Shown here piece after piece: positions 1 through 6,807 of a DNA stretch of 45,815 bases. The notes under the pieces are model-generated. The model did not search any database and was not told where the DNA came from. It was given only the letters and a program-made list of their open reading frames with translations. The stretch's first letter is position 1. Each line of letters opens with the position of its first letter. This DNA is from JBEKZQ01 sp049509675 (GTDB taxonomy: Bacteria > Planctomycetota > Planctomycetia > Pirellulales > Thermoguttaceae). Position numbers and translations under genes: made by a program. The stretch covers positions 1-45,815 of the forward strand of contig JBEKZQ010000007.1 in assembly GCA_049509675.1 (NCBI GenBank), written 5' to 3'.

Positions 1-88
1 AATCCGCTTGCGTCGCACTGCGGGAGGATCGGGGCCAGACTTTCAATATTAACCTTGCGGCGACGGCTGGTTCTGGTACAGGGGCGGC

Positions 89-445
89 ATGTCCCGACCG
101 CCCCGCATCGATTTTCCCGACGCCCTCTACCACGTTGTCTCCCGCGGCAACGGGTGGGCCGATATCTTCCGGACCGACGGCGACCGGCTGCGCTTCCTGC
201 GCCAGCGCGGCGATGGCATCCAGACCGTCGGCGTCCTGCTGTTCGCCTACGTCCTCATGGAGAACCATTTCCGCCTGTTGCTCCGCACGCCGCGGCCCAA
301 CCTCTCGCGTTTCATGCAGCGGCTGGGCACCAGCTATGCCCTCTATTGCCGCTACAAACACCGCCGCCCGGGCCATCAACTCGAAGGCCGCTTCAAGGCC
401 AACACAAGCAGGGTTGCCGGCAACGGGCGCGCTGACCTAAAATGA
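89..445 (+). pseudogene. REP-associated tyrosine transposase remnant (N-terminal part)
   Basis: The 118-residue reading frame matches the N-terminal half of Y1_Tnp/RAYT transposases: an opening PRIDFPDALYHVVSRGN block, then YVLMENHF at the HUH position and a following LEGRFKA block. The family's HUH motif (NHxH, as in PNHVH) reads NHFR here, so the second metal-binding histidine is lost. Homology stops after LEGRFKA, where the family continues for another 100-200 residues; the last ~14 codons look unrelated. It therefore seems both truncated and catalytically dead. RAYTs are single-strand nucleases that act on short palindromes, and palindromes of that type lie at 1046-1119. Overlapping frames at the same place are compositional shadows. 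Confidence 0.75.
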
Positions 446-582
446 TAGGTTTACCCCCGACCGTCGCCGCGCGGCCCGTCAGCTTGAGGGTGCCCACCCC
501 GGCTTGTCCGGGTTACTGGGCGAGAACGCCTGGGTCTCAAGCGACATGTCGAGGGACCGGGCCGTCTCGGCCGGTGGCTGAC

Positions 583-1023
583 ATGAACGAGCACGTCAGC
601 GCGATACGTCAGTTTGCGGGCAAGCCCTTTGGATCGTTGTTGCTGCGTGCAACGGCGAAGAATCCGCCAGATCTAAACATCCAACTGGTAAACTACGGCA
701 AAGAGCCGGTTGTGGTGGCGAAGTGGAAGGGCGATTCGGAGTACCTTGTCCGCGTTTCTGACGGCGAGGGCAAGGATGTGCCAATGACTGACCGCGGCAA
801 GAAGTTCTTCGGCCACGGTGAATTGCTCGATATCCGCACGTTACAGCCGGACGAGGCCATCGAGGCAACCTTGCCGATCAGCGAACTCTTCGACATGCGC
901 GCCCCCGGCGAGTACACGGTCCTCACCAGCCTGCCCGTCGTCGGCGACGTGGACGCGGTGCTGACCGCCGCGCCGATCACGATCCGCATTCCGGAAGCGA
1001 AGAGGCCGCATCCGAAGGAATAG
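583..1023 (+). CDS. hypothetical protein, beta-rich (possible fragment)
   Basis: A 146-residue product with no family I recognise. The body (LVNYGKEPVVVAKWKGD, then GEYTVLTSLPVVGD, ending TAAPITIRIPE) alternates hydrophobic and polar residues like an Ig-like or immunoglobulin-sandwich domain of an extracellular protein. The ATG at 583 was chosen because the in-frame upstream codons (from 442) are proline/arginine-rich and look like transposase debris. No signal peptide is present at this start, so the gene may have lost its 5' end when the neighbouring transposase remnant was formed. It is followed closely by REP palindromes. Confidence 0.5.
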   Translation: MNEHVSAIRQFAGKPFGSLLLRATAKNPPDLNIQLVNYGKEPVVVAKWKGDSEYLVRVSDGEGKDVPMTDRGKKFFGHGELLDIRTLQPDEAIEATLPISELFDMRAPGEYTVLTSLPVVGDVDAVLTAAPITIRIPEAKRPHPKE

Positions 1024-1045
1024 GACGCCCTTCGCGACAAGAATA

Positions 1046-1072
1046 GTAGGACGGATTGCCAATCCGTCCTAC
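1046..1072. repeat. REP-type palindrome, copy 1
   Basis: A perfect inverted repeat with 12-nt arms (GTAGGACGGATT and its complement) around a 3-nt GCC centre. The same element is found at 16969-16995, and a shorter copy lies at 1101-1119. It sits just downstream of a truncated RAYT gene (1125-1439), the usual arrangement of a REP and its transposase. Confidence 0.85.
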
Positions 1073-1100
1073 GTTTGCAGAACGGGTTGGCAAGTTGTGG

Positions 1101-1119
1101 GACGGATTGCCAATCCGTC
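1101..1119. repeat. REP-type palindrome, copy 2 (shorter)
   Basis: The arms GACGGATT/AATCCGTC flank GCC; this is the core of the element at 1046-1072 without the outer GTAG/CTAC. It lies six bases beyond the stop codon of the RAYT remnant. Confidence 0.8.
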
Positions 1120-1124
1120 TTGCC

Positions 1125-1439
1125 TTAGTCGTCGAACTTCCAACCGAGCGATTCCCAAGATGGGCGCGTCCATTTCCGCCACTGGTCCGGCTGTAGCCGT
1201 GCCTTGGCAGGGTTGCCGCCAATGTAGTGGATGCAGCGATACAGGTGTTCTTCATCACGAATGATCCGATCGAAACTTTCCTCTTCCCAAAGAGGTCCGC
1301 TACGGCCCAAGACCGCGTTGATTTCGCGCGATGTGCGAAGTTTGCGGCTTTGGAGAATCTTCTCCAGCGGCAGGCTTTTCGGTCGCAGCGGACGAAAAAT
1401 GCCGTGTACGTGATTCGGCATGACCACGTAAGAGCCTAC
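1125..1439 (-). pseudogene. REP-associated tyrosine transposase, N-terminally truncated
   Basis: The frame begins in the middle of the Y1_Tnp fold with SYVVMPNHVHGIF, giving an intact HUH motif (MPNHVH). It continues through LWEEESFDRIIRDEEHLYRC and YIGGNPAKARL to a normal family C-terminus near WKFDD. The ~60-70 N-terminal residues of the family are missing. The only initiation codon is an in-frame GTG at 1427. The frame upstream is closed by the TAG at 1440-1442, which is also the stop codon of the DUF4159 gene: both are in the same frame and the transposase remnant starts on the very next codon. Two cognate-looking palindromes lie just downstream. Confidence 0.8.
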
Positions 1440-3818
1440 CTATTGCAGCGAATACATGAGCACGTTCAGGCCGATGCGGGCGGCGTCCTCGCGGGTGTAG
1501 CCGCGGCATTCCAGCGAATCGTGCTTCTCCAACGCGCAACTCAAATCGAACTTCGAGAAGATCACCCCGTAGTGGTCGCCCAGGCGGACTCCTTCCAACT
1601 CGGGCGGAACCTTGCGGACGGCGGCCTTCAGCGGGCCGTCGCCGCCGCCCGGCTGCGGATCGCGACGACTGACCAACGACAAGTCGAATCCGCCGTACTT
1701 GGTGCTCCAGATTGGATCGTCGACGGGAATCGGCTTGAGCGACTCGCTCGGGCCCGGGAAGATGATCTCCATCTCGCTGTGGAACGATTTGGTAAACGCC
1801 TTGCTGGCGCAGATCGAATCGGCAAACAAGATGCCGCCCCGCTCGACATAGGTCCGCAGTTGCTTCCGCTCCTTGTCGGTCAGGCTGAAGCTGGTGCGGC
1901 CATGCATGAAGACGAGGTGAAAATTAAAGAGCGCCGGGTCGGTGATGTCGATCAGCGCGGGATGCGGGTCGGTGCGGATTTTTAGTTCGCGGCCGGCGGC
2001 CTCCATGAGGTTCACCAGGGCCCGCGGCGCCGAGTCGCAGCCGCCCAGATGCCGCAGTTTGGCCAAGTACAGCTTGCCCCGCTCGACCTGGTCGCCATTC
2101 TTGCCCTCGGCAACGTTCTGCGGGATCTGCTCCTTGAACAGCACCTCCCGGTTGGTGGCGTAGGCCAGCACGTTGATGCCGATCGATCGGGCCGCGTCGA
2201 TCTGCGCCTGGACCGCGGCCGAAAACACCTGGTGCCGGCCGCTGCGGGAAAGCTCCCACAGGCAGGAGAGCGACGGCCGCGGGTCGTGGGGCGGATCGGG
2301 CGGGGCGTAGACCACGCTGGTGCGGCAGCCAAAGTCGATCCCCAGCAGCGGCCGCTGCCACTCGGGCGCCACCTTCTCTTCGGCGTGCCAGATGGGATGC
2401 GCGGAATCCAGCAGCTTCAAGCGGTACTCCGGCTCGGGAAAGATCAGCGTCACCAGTTCGCGAAACCCCTGGTCGAAACCCTCGCCGCCGCAGTAGCCTT
2501 CGGCGAACAGGAAGCCGCCCCGGTCCAGGTAGTCGCGCAGCTTTTGGGCGATCTCGCGCTGCTGGTCCTCGCGCTGCGGCAGCGGCACGCGATTGCCGCA
2601 AAGATAGAGCACGGGGGCCTGCAGCAGGTCGTCCACGCCGGCCGATTCCAGGTCGATGACCTGCCAGGTGAGGTTGCGTTTCCAGCGCGATTCCACGTAC
2701 ATGGTGAGGTTCGTCACGTCGTTGCGGTGCTGGTTCCAGTCCTCGCCCGGCCCGTGCCGGAGCTTGGCCAGGAGCACGGGCCGGCGGCCTTTGGAGAGGA
2801 ACAGCAGGGCCAGGCTGGTGGCGATGTGTTCGTCGTCCTCGGAATGGCCGACCCCCTTCCAATAGCCCGACAAGCGGTCCTGCTGCCGCAAGAGCCAGTC
2901 GGTGCCTTCGCGGTACCAGTCGTGGCCGCCGATGAAGCGCCGGGCGGTGAGGCGTCCGGCGCGTTCCACGCCATAGAGATAATACAAGAGCCAGGTCTGG
3001 CCGATCTGGTTGGGGTTTCCGGTGACCGAAAAATTTCGGCCCAGCCAGCCGAGCGCGCGTTCGATGCGGTCGTTCTCCACGTCGCCTTTGCCGCAGCAAT
3101 CGATGCGGTCGCCGATGGCGCGGGCGTCGGCCTGGTGGATCATGTCGGCGGTGATGATCATTGAGGAGATGCCGGCGCAGGTCATGCTGCCCGTGCCTTC
3201 CATGGGCGTGTAGTAGCCCCACGAGCCGTCGGGGTTCTGGGCGTTTTCCCAGTAGGTTCTGGCCCGCCGCCAGGTCTCGGCACTGACCTGGACCTCGGCG
3301 TTGATCAGGCCGGCCTCGCGGGCCCGTTCCGCTTCGTACAGCGCCAGCAGGGCGAACTGCGTGTTGGAGCCGTCGCCGTTGCCCAGCGGATAGGACCAGG
3401 CGCCGCGGCGCGGCCCGGTCTTGATCTGCTGGCTTTCGAGCCACTTGACGTTTTTCAGAATGCGCACCTGGTCGCGCGCGGGCTCGGCGCGGCACAAGAC
3501 CATGGTTTGCAGCGAGGTGACGTAGGTATGCGCCGGCTCGAACTTGCGGAGATTGGCCAGCGCGCGTTGCATCGCCTCGTCCTGCACGTCCACGCCCGCG
3601 TTGAGCAAGGCCAGGGTACACAAGGCGGTGACGCCGCCGGGCTGGCCGATATAATCGGGCCAGGAGCCTTGCGGGCGTTGTTGCTGCTGTTTCAGATAGG
3701 CGACGGCGCGGTCGATGCCGTCGCGGACCTCTTCCGGGGTGAGGTCGGCCCGCAGGATCGTTACCATCGGTCCCAGCAGCACCCCCAGCACGGCGGCAAC
3801 GGCAATACGGCGGTTCAT
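1440..3818 (-). CDS. exported prenyltransferase-repeat / double DUF4159 protein
   Basis: A 792-residue protein. Residues 1-24 form a signal peptide ending ...TILRA before DLTPEEV. Residues ~25-400 carry the alpha/alpha-toroid repeats of the prenyltransferase/squalene-oxidase type (repeated G-x-W motifs such as NPDGSWGYY and RRGAWSYP). Two DUF4159-type domains follow, at about 400-570 and 590-792, each with a YVERGGILFADS-like segment (DRGGFLFAEGYCGG in the first). DUF4159 folds like a class-I glutamine amidotransferase and occurs beside moxR/BatA genes; a catalytic role is unproven. The ATG at 3818 is preferred over an upstream codon at 3869 because it starts the signal peptide and follows GAGGAA. 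It is divergent from moxR. A transposase remnant abuts its stop codon. Confidence 0.85.
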   Translation of the reverse strand: MNRRIAVAAVLGVLLGPMVTILRADLTPEEVRDGIDRAVAYLKQQQQRPQGSWPDYIGQPGGVTALCTLALLNAGVDVQDEAMQRALANLRKFEPAHTYVTSLQTMVLCRAEPARDQVRILKNVKWLESQQIKTGPRRGAWSYPLGNGDGSNTQFALLALYEAERAREAGLINAEVQVSAETWRRARTYWENAQNPDGSWGYYTPMEGTGSMTCAGISSMIITADMIHQADARAIGDRIDCCGKGDVENDRIERALGWLGRNFSVTGNPNQIGQTWLLYYLYGVERAGRLTARRFIGGHDWYREGTDWLLRQQDRLSGYWKGVGHSEDDEHIATSLALLFLSKGRRPVLLAKLRHGPGEDWNQHRNDVTNLTMYVESRWKRNLTWQVIDLESAGVDDLLQAPVLYLCGNRVPLPQREDQQREIAQKLRDYLDRGGFLFAEGYCGGEGFDQGFRELVTLIFPEPEYRLKLLDSAHPIWHAEEKVAPEWQRPLLGIDFGCRTSVVYAPPDPPHDPRPSLSCLWELSRSGRHQVFSAAVQAQIDAARSIGINVLAYATNREVLFKEQIPQNVAEGKNGDQVERGKLYLAKLRHLGGCDSAPRALVNLMEAAGRELKIRTDPHPALIDITDPALFNFHLVFMHGRTSFSLTDKERKQLRTYVERGGILFADSICASKAFTKSFHSEMEIIFPGPSESLKPIPVDDPIWSTKYGGFDLSLVSRRDPQPGGGDGPLKAAVRKVPPELEGVRLGDHYGVIFSKFDLSCALEKHDSLECRGYTREDAARIGLNVLMYSLQ

Positions 3819-3864
3819 GGGCGGGTTCCTCGGGGGGACTCCGGAATGTACAGTTCTCACAAGT

Positions 3865-3893
3865 ATCATAGAATTCAGCAGTTAAGTGGGCAA
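3865..3893 (-). promoter_or_regulatory. putative sigma-70 type promoter for the DUF4159 gene
   Basis: Read on the minus strand: TTGCCC, a 17-nt spacer, then TATGAT, ending about 47 nt before the ATG at 3818. Spacing and the -10 box are near consensus. Visual call only. Confidence 0.5.
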
Positions 3894-3987
3894 CCGGGGT
3901 TAGGCCCCCGCTGGGGCTTTCCGGCCTTTTGCGGTACAATAAGGACGGTGACCGGGTTCTGGTTATCCGGCGGCCAAGTTGCATCCT

Positions 3988-4051
3988 GGGTGCCACGGTT
4001 GGCTTGCCCAACCGTGCTTCCGCACTGCTGGACGAGCCAGCAGTGGCACCC
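3988..4051. repeat. short copy of the GTGCCAC palindromic element
   Basis: It starts GGGTGCCACGG and ends CAGTGGCACCC, with internal hairpins around GGCTTGCC and CTGCTGGACGAGCCAGCAG. It is a shortened relative of the ~160-205-bp elements at 18750, 35853 and 43947. It lies in the 348-nt divergent gap between the DUF4159 gene and moxR. Confidence 0.7.
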
Positions 4052-4082
4052 GACACGAAGACATCGCACGATGGCCCGAAAA

Positions 4083-4121
4083 CCCCCTCACCCTAACCCT
4101 CTCCCGCAAGGGGAGAGGGGA
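4083..4121. repeat. CCTCACCCTAACCCTCTCCC-type dispersed repeat
   Basis: Hairpin core CCTCTCCC-GCAA-GGGGAGAGG after CCCTCACCCTAA. Related copies lie at 13732, 13817, 18694 and 30191. This copy precedes the moxR start. Confidence 0.75.
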
Positions 4122-4166
4122 CTGTGAACCGGCGTATTACGGAAGTCCAACACGAAGGGTATTCCT

Positions 4167-5195
4167 TTGGCAAGCACCATCAAACCACGTAGCCTGGGCG
4201 ACGTCCTGCAGGAGTTCCGCCAGCATCGCAAGCTGATGCAGGAGGAACTGCAAAAGATCATCGTCGGCCAGGACGAAGTGATCGAACAGATCTTCGCCGC
4301 CATCTTCACCCGCGGGCACTGTCTGCTGGTGGGCGTGCCGGGACTGGCCAAGACGCTCATGGTCAGCACCCTGGCCAAGATCCTGGACGTGCAGTTCAAA
4401 CGGATCCAGTTCACGCCGGACCTGATGCCTTCCGACATTACCGGCACCAACGTGCTGGAGGAGGACGAGAAGGGGCGGCGCGACTTCCGCTTCGTCGAGG
4501 GGCCGATCTTCACCAGCATCCTGCTGGCCGACGAAATCAACCGCACCCCGCCCAAGACCCAGGCCGCCCTGTTGCAGGCCATGCAGGAGCGGGAAGTCAC
4601 CGTGGGTCAAAAGACCTATGCGCTGCCCGAGCCGTTCTTCACCATCGCCACGCAGAACCCCATTGAGCAGGAAGGCACGTATCCGCTGCCCGAGGCGCAG
4701 TTGGACCGCTTCATGTTCAACGTGAAGGTCGATTATCCTTCGGCCGAGGAAGAGGAGCGGATCCTGGCGACCACCACGCGGAGCGAAAAGGTCGAGGTCC
4801 GCAAGGTGCTTTCCGGCAAGGCGATCGTGAACCTGCAAGGGCTGGTGGGCAAGGTGGCGGTGAGCGAGTACATCATCCAATACGTGTCGCGGCTGGTGCG
4901 GTCCACCCGGCCCAAGGACGATTCGGCCCCCAAGTTCGTACAAGAACTGGTGGATTGGGGCGCCGGTCCGCGTGCAGGCCAGTTCCTGATCCAGGGCGGC
5001 AAGGCCCTGGCCGCCATGGACGGCCGCTTTTCCGTGGCCATCGAGGACGTGCAGAAGATCGCCATCCCCGTGCTCAGGCACCGCATCAGCACCAACTTCC
5101 AGGCCCAGGCCGAAGGGATGAGCACGGAAGACATCATCCACCGGCTGGTGCGCGAAACGCCCCCGCCGGTAATCCCGAAGTATGAGAAGGGCTAG
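4167..5195 (+). CDS. MoxR family AAA+ ATPase
   Basis: A 342-residue AAA+ ATPase of the MoxR family (AAA_3 plus AAA_lid_2), the chaperone-like partner of DUF58/VWA proteins. Walker A is GVPGLAKT (residues 56-63), Walker B ILLADE (118-123), sensor 1 TIATQN (~160-166), and the lid occupies ~245-320. Length and motifs are complete. The start is the TTG at 4167, which gives the usual short N-terminus before SLGDVLQEF and follows GAAGGG at a plausible distance. It leads a same-strand series with DUF58 (5788), BatA-like (6808) and VWA (9077) genes. In most relatives moxR and DUF58 are adjacent; here 590 nt of gene fragments separate them. Confidence 0.93.
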   Translation: MASTIKPRSLGDVLQEFRQHRKLMQEELQKIIVGQDEVIEQIFAAIFTRGHCLLVGVPGLAKTLMVSTLAKILDVQFKRIQFTPDLMPSDITGTNVLEEDEKGRRDFRFVEGPIFTSILLADEINRTPPKTQAALLQAMQEREVTVGQKTYALPEPFFTIATQNPIEQEGTYPLPEAQLDRFMFNVKVDYPSAEEEERILATTTRSEKVEVRKVLSGKAIVNLQGLVGKVAVSEYIIQYVSRLVRSTRPKDDSAPKFVQELVDWGAGPRAGQFLIQGGKALAAMDGRFSVAIEDVQKIAIPVLRHRISTNFQAQAEGMSTEDIIHRLVRETPPPVIPKYEKG

Positions 5196-5203
5196 GGACT
5201 AGC

Positions 5204-5356
5204 ATGGCCGTCGTCTATATTGAGACATCCATTGTCGGCTACCTGACCGCGAGGTCGCGCGAGTCTGTGATATTTCAGGCCCGCCAAGAGCTTACACGCA
5301 ACTGGTGGCACGGCCGTCGTACAGATTATGACTTAGTTGGGAGGAGTTTTCTGGAT
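5204..5356 (+). pseudogene. PIN-domain toxin, N-terminal fragment
   Basis: The reading frame opens with VVYIETSIVGYLTARSRE, the first strand and first acidic residue of a PIN-domain ribonuclease, and continues ARQELTRNWWHGRRTDYDLVGRS. It then runs directly into an unrelated small reading frame at 5357. The remaining PIN acidic residues and about 100 C-terminal residues are absent, so it cannot form an active nuclease. It begins only 9 nt after moxR and looks like insertion or deletion debris. Confidence 0.65.
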
Positions 5357-5557
5357 ATGTCTGAACCAATTTACGAAGACCCAGTCGTTGCCGAAATCCA
5401 CGCAATTCGCGCGCAAATGCTCGCCGAGTGTGGTGGAGATCATCGAAAATTGATGGAACAGGTGGACGAGCACGAGAGGGCGTCGAGCCGAAAAGTGATC
5501 CCGCCCCCTCCGGCGACGCCGGTAACGAAACAACCCATCACGATACCTTCTCCTTGA
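5357..5557 (+). CDS. small antitoxin-like protein, in frame with PIN fragment
   Basis: A 66-residue product starting MSEPIYEDPVVAEIHAIR. The pattern DP-[IV]-V-x-E-[IV]-x-x-IR-x-x-x-[LM]-A followed by Gly-Gly-Asp resembles short putative antitoxin proteins commonly paired with PIN toxins. It has no stop between it and the truncated PIN frame upstream, so the two could be made as one 117-residue chimera. The C-terminus is proline-rich (VIPPPPATPVTKQP). A separate start at the ATG 5357 is a judgement. Confidence 0.5.
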   Translation: MSEPIYEDPVVAEIHAIRAQMLAECGGDHRKLMEQVDEHERASSRKVIPPPPATPVTKQPITIPSP

Positions 5558-5572
5558 ATTGGATGCCACTAC

Positions 5573-5709
5573 CGATCGAACTGGTTGACGGCGAACGGCT
5601 AGCGGGCCTGTTTGAGGACTTGGAGTTAGGGCCAGTCCCAAGGAAGACTTACGACGTGGATCCTAGCTTCTTCTCGCAGTTCGATTCCGACAATCATGAC
5701 TCGCCGTAG
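5573..5709 (+). pseudogene. C-terminal fragment resembling an Mrr-type restriction endonuclease
   Basis: The frame reads PIELVDGERLAGLFEDLELG then a TYDVDPSFFSQF tail. The L-V-D-G-x-x-L segment followed by a V-D-x-x-F-F ending is typical of the C-terminus of Mrr-like restriction endonuclease domains. The catalytic domain is missing, and the frame upstream has no matching sequence. It is a relic of a defence gene in the moxR-DUF58 gap. Confidence 0.45.
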
Positions 5710-5734
5710 ACTGCCTTCTCCGCTTTGGTACTCC

Positions 5735-5777
5735 TTCAATTTGCACTTTGAAATCTACAATTTGCAATTTGCAATTC
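5735..5777. repeat. AT-rich low-complexity repeat upstream of the DUF58 gene
   Basis: Repeats of the unit AATTTGCA(A) with variants (AATTTGCACTTTGAAATC, AATTTGCAATTTGCAATT) end about 10 nt before the next start codon. It is one of three unrelated simple repeats filling junctions of this cluster (see 6694 and 8944). Confidence 0.7.
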
Positions 5778-5787
5778 CACTCTTCCG

Positions 5788-6684
5788 ATGCCTGCTGCCG
5801 AACAATACCTGAAACCCGAGGTGATCCGGCAGATCAAGCGGCTCGATCTCCGCGCGCAGTTCATCGTCAAGGGTTTCTTGTACGGACTGCACGCCAGCCC
5901 GTTTCACGGCTTCTCGGTCGAGTTCAGCGAACATCGCAAGTACACCCCCGGCGACGACCCGAAAGACATCGATTGGCTGATCTACGCCAAGACCGACAAG
6001 TACTACGTGAAGAAGTTCGAGGCCGAGACGAACATCACCGGCTACCTGGTCATGGACCTGAGCCGCTCGATGGGCTATACCTTCCGCCAGGAATTGACCA
6101 AGTTCGACTACAGCATCTGCCTGGCCGCCGCGTTGTGTTACTTGATGATCTATCAGCAGGACCCGGTGGGGCTGCTCACCTTCGACCAGAAGATCCGCAG
6201 CAGCTTGCGGCCCAGGGCGCGACGCAGCCAGTTGGGCGACGTGCTCTCGCTCCTGGCACGGCTGAAACCCGAGGGCGAAACAGACATCGCCAACAGCCTG
6301 ACGCAGGTGTCGGCCATGCTCCGCCATGCCAGCCTGTTGATGATCTTCTCCGATCTGCTGGGCGAACCGCAGCCGGTGCTGGAATCGCTGTATCGCTTGC
6401 GGCACGGCGGGCACGACGTAATTCTGTTCCACGTCCTCGACGAGGCGGAGGTGCGTTTTCCTTTCAACGGAATGGTGGAATTGGAAGATCCGGAGACCCA
6501 GCAGCGCCTGGCCTTGGACGCCGACGGCTTTCGCCGCGATTACCTGGCCCAGATCGAGGCCTTCCGTGACACGTATCGCCGCGAGTGCGCCCAGGCCCGC
6601 ATCGACTACGTGCCGCTGGACACCAGTATGCCGTTCGACCGTGCGCTGACGGAATACCTGATCAACCGGGCCGGGCGGGGGTAA
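5788..6684 (+). CDS. DUF58 domain protein (VWA-like)
   Basis: A 298-residue protein of the DUF58 family. The hallmark YTPGDDPKDIDW block is at residues 52-63 and a VWA-like metal site DLSRSM at 90-95 (D-x-S-x-S pattern intact). It has no signal peptide or membrane segment and probably works in the cytoplasm with MoxR. DUF58 and MoxR genes are nearly always partners, with downstream membrane VWA proteins as likely clients. No Shine-Dalgarno is obvious because an AT-rich repeat lies directly upstream. The start MPAAEQYLKPEV fits the family N-terminus. Confidence 0.92.
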   Translation: MPAAEQYLKPEVIRQIKRLDLRAQFIVKGFLYGLHASPFHGFSVEFSEHRKYTPGDDPKDIDWLIYAKTDKYYVKKFEAETNITGYLVMDLSRSMGYTFRQELTKFDYSICLAAALCYLMIYQQDPVGLLTFDQKIRSSLRPRARRSQLGDVLSLLARLKPEGETDIANSLTQVSAMLRHASLLMIFSDLLGEPQPVLESLYRLRHGGHDVILFHVLDEAEVRFPFNGMVELEDPETQQRLALDADGFRRDYLAQIEAFRDTYRRECAQARIDYVPLDTSMPFDRALTEYLINRAGRG

Positions 6685-6693
6685 GGAGGAAGG

Positions 6694-6795
6694 AGTTAGG
6701 GATTAGGGATTGGAGATTGGACGCAAGCGAATGGAGGCCGGAACGGGGCGCCAGCCTCTAATCCCTAATTCCTAATCCCTAAATCCCTCATCCCT
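6694..6795. repeat. TTAGGGA-type repeats forming a long inverted repeat
   Basis: The left arm (6694-6715) repeats TTAGGGAT; the right arm (6757-6795) repeats AATCCCTA in the opposite orientation, so the transcript could fold into a long stem with a ~40-nt loop. It occupies the DUF58-BatA junction and ends about 12 nt before the next start codon. Confidence 0.75.
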
Positions 6796-6807
6796 TCCGC
6801 AAAACAA

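Noticed and set aside
5428..5572. Upstream part of the frame carrying the Mrr-like tail as a separate gene
   Set aside because: These codons overlap the antitoxin-like frame and have no similarity to an endonuclease; only the segment after 5573 looks familiar.
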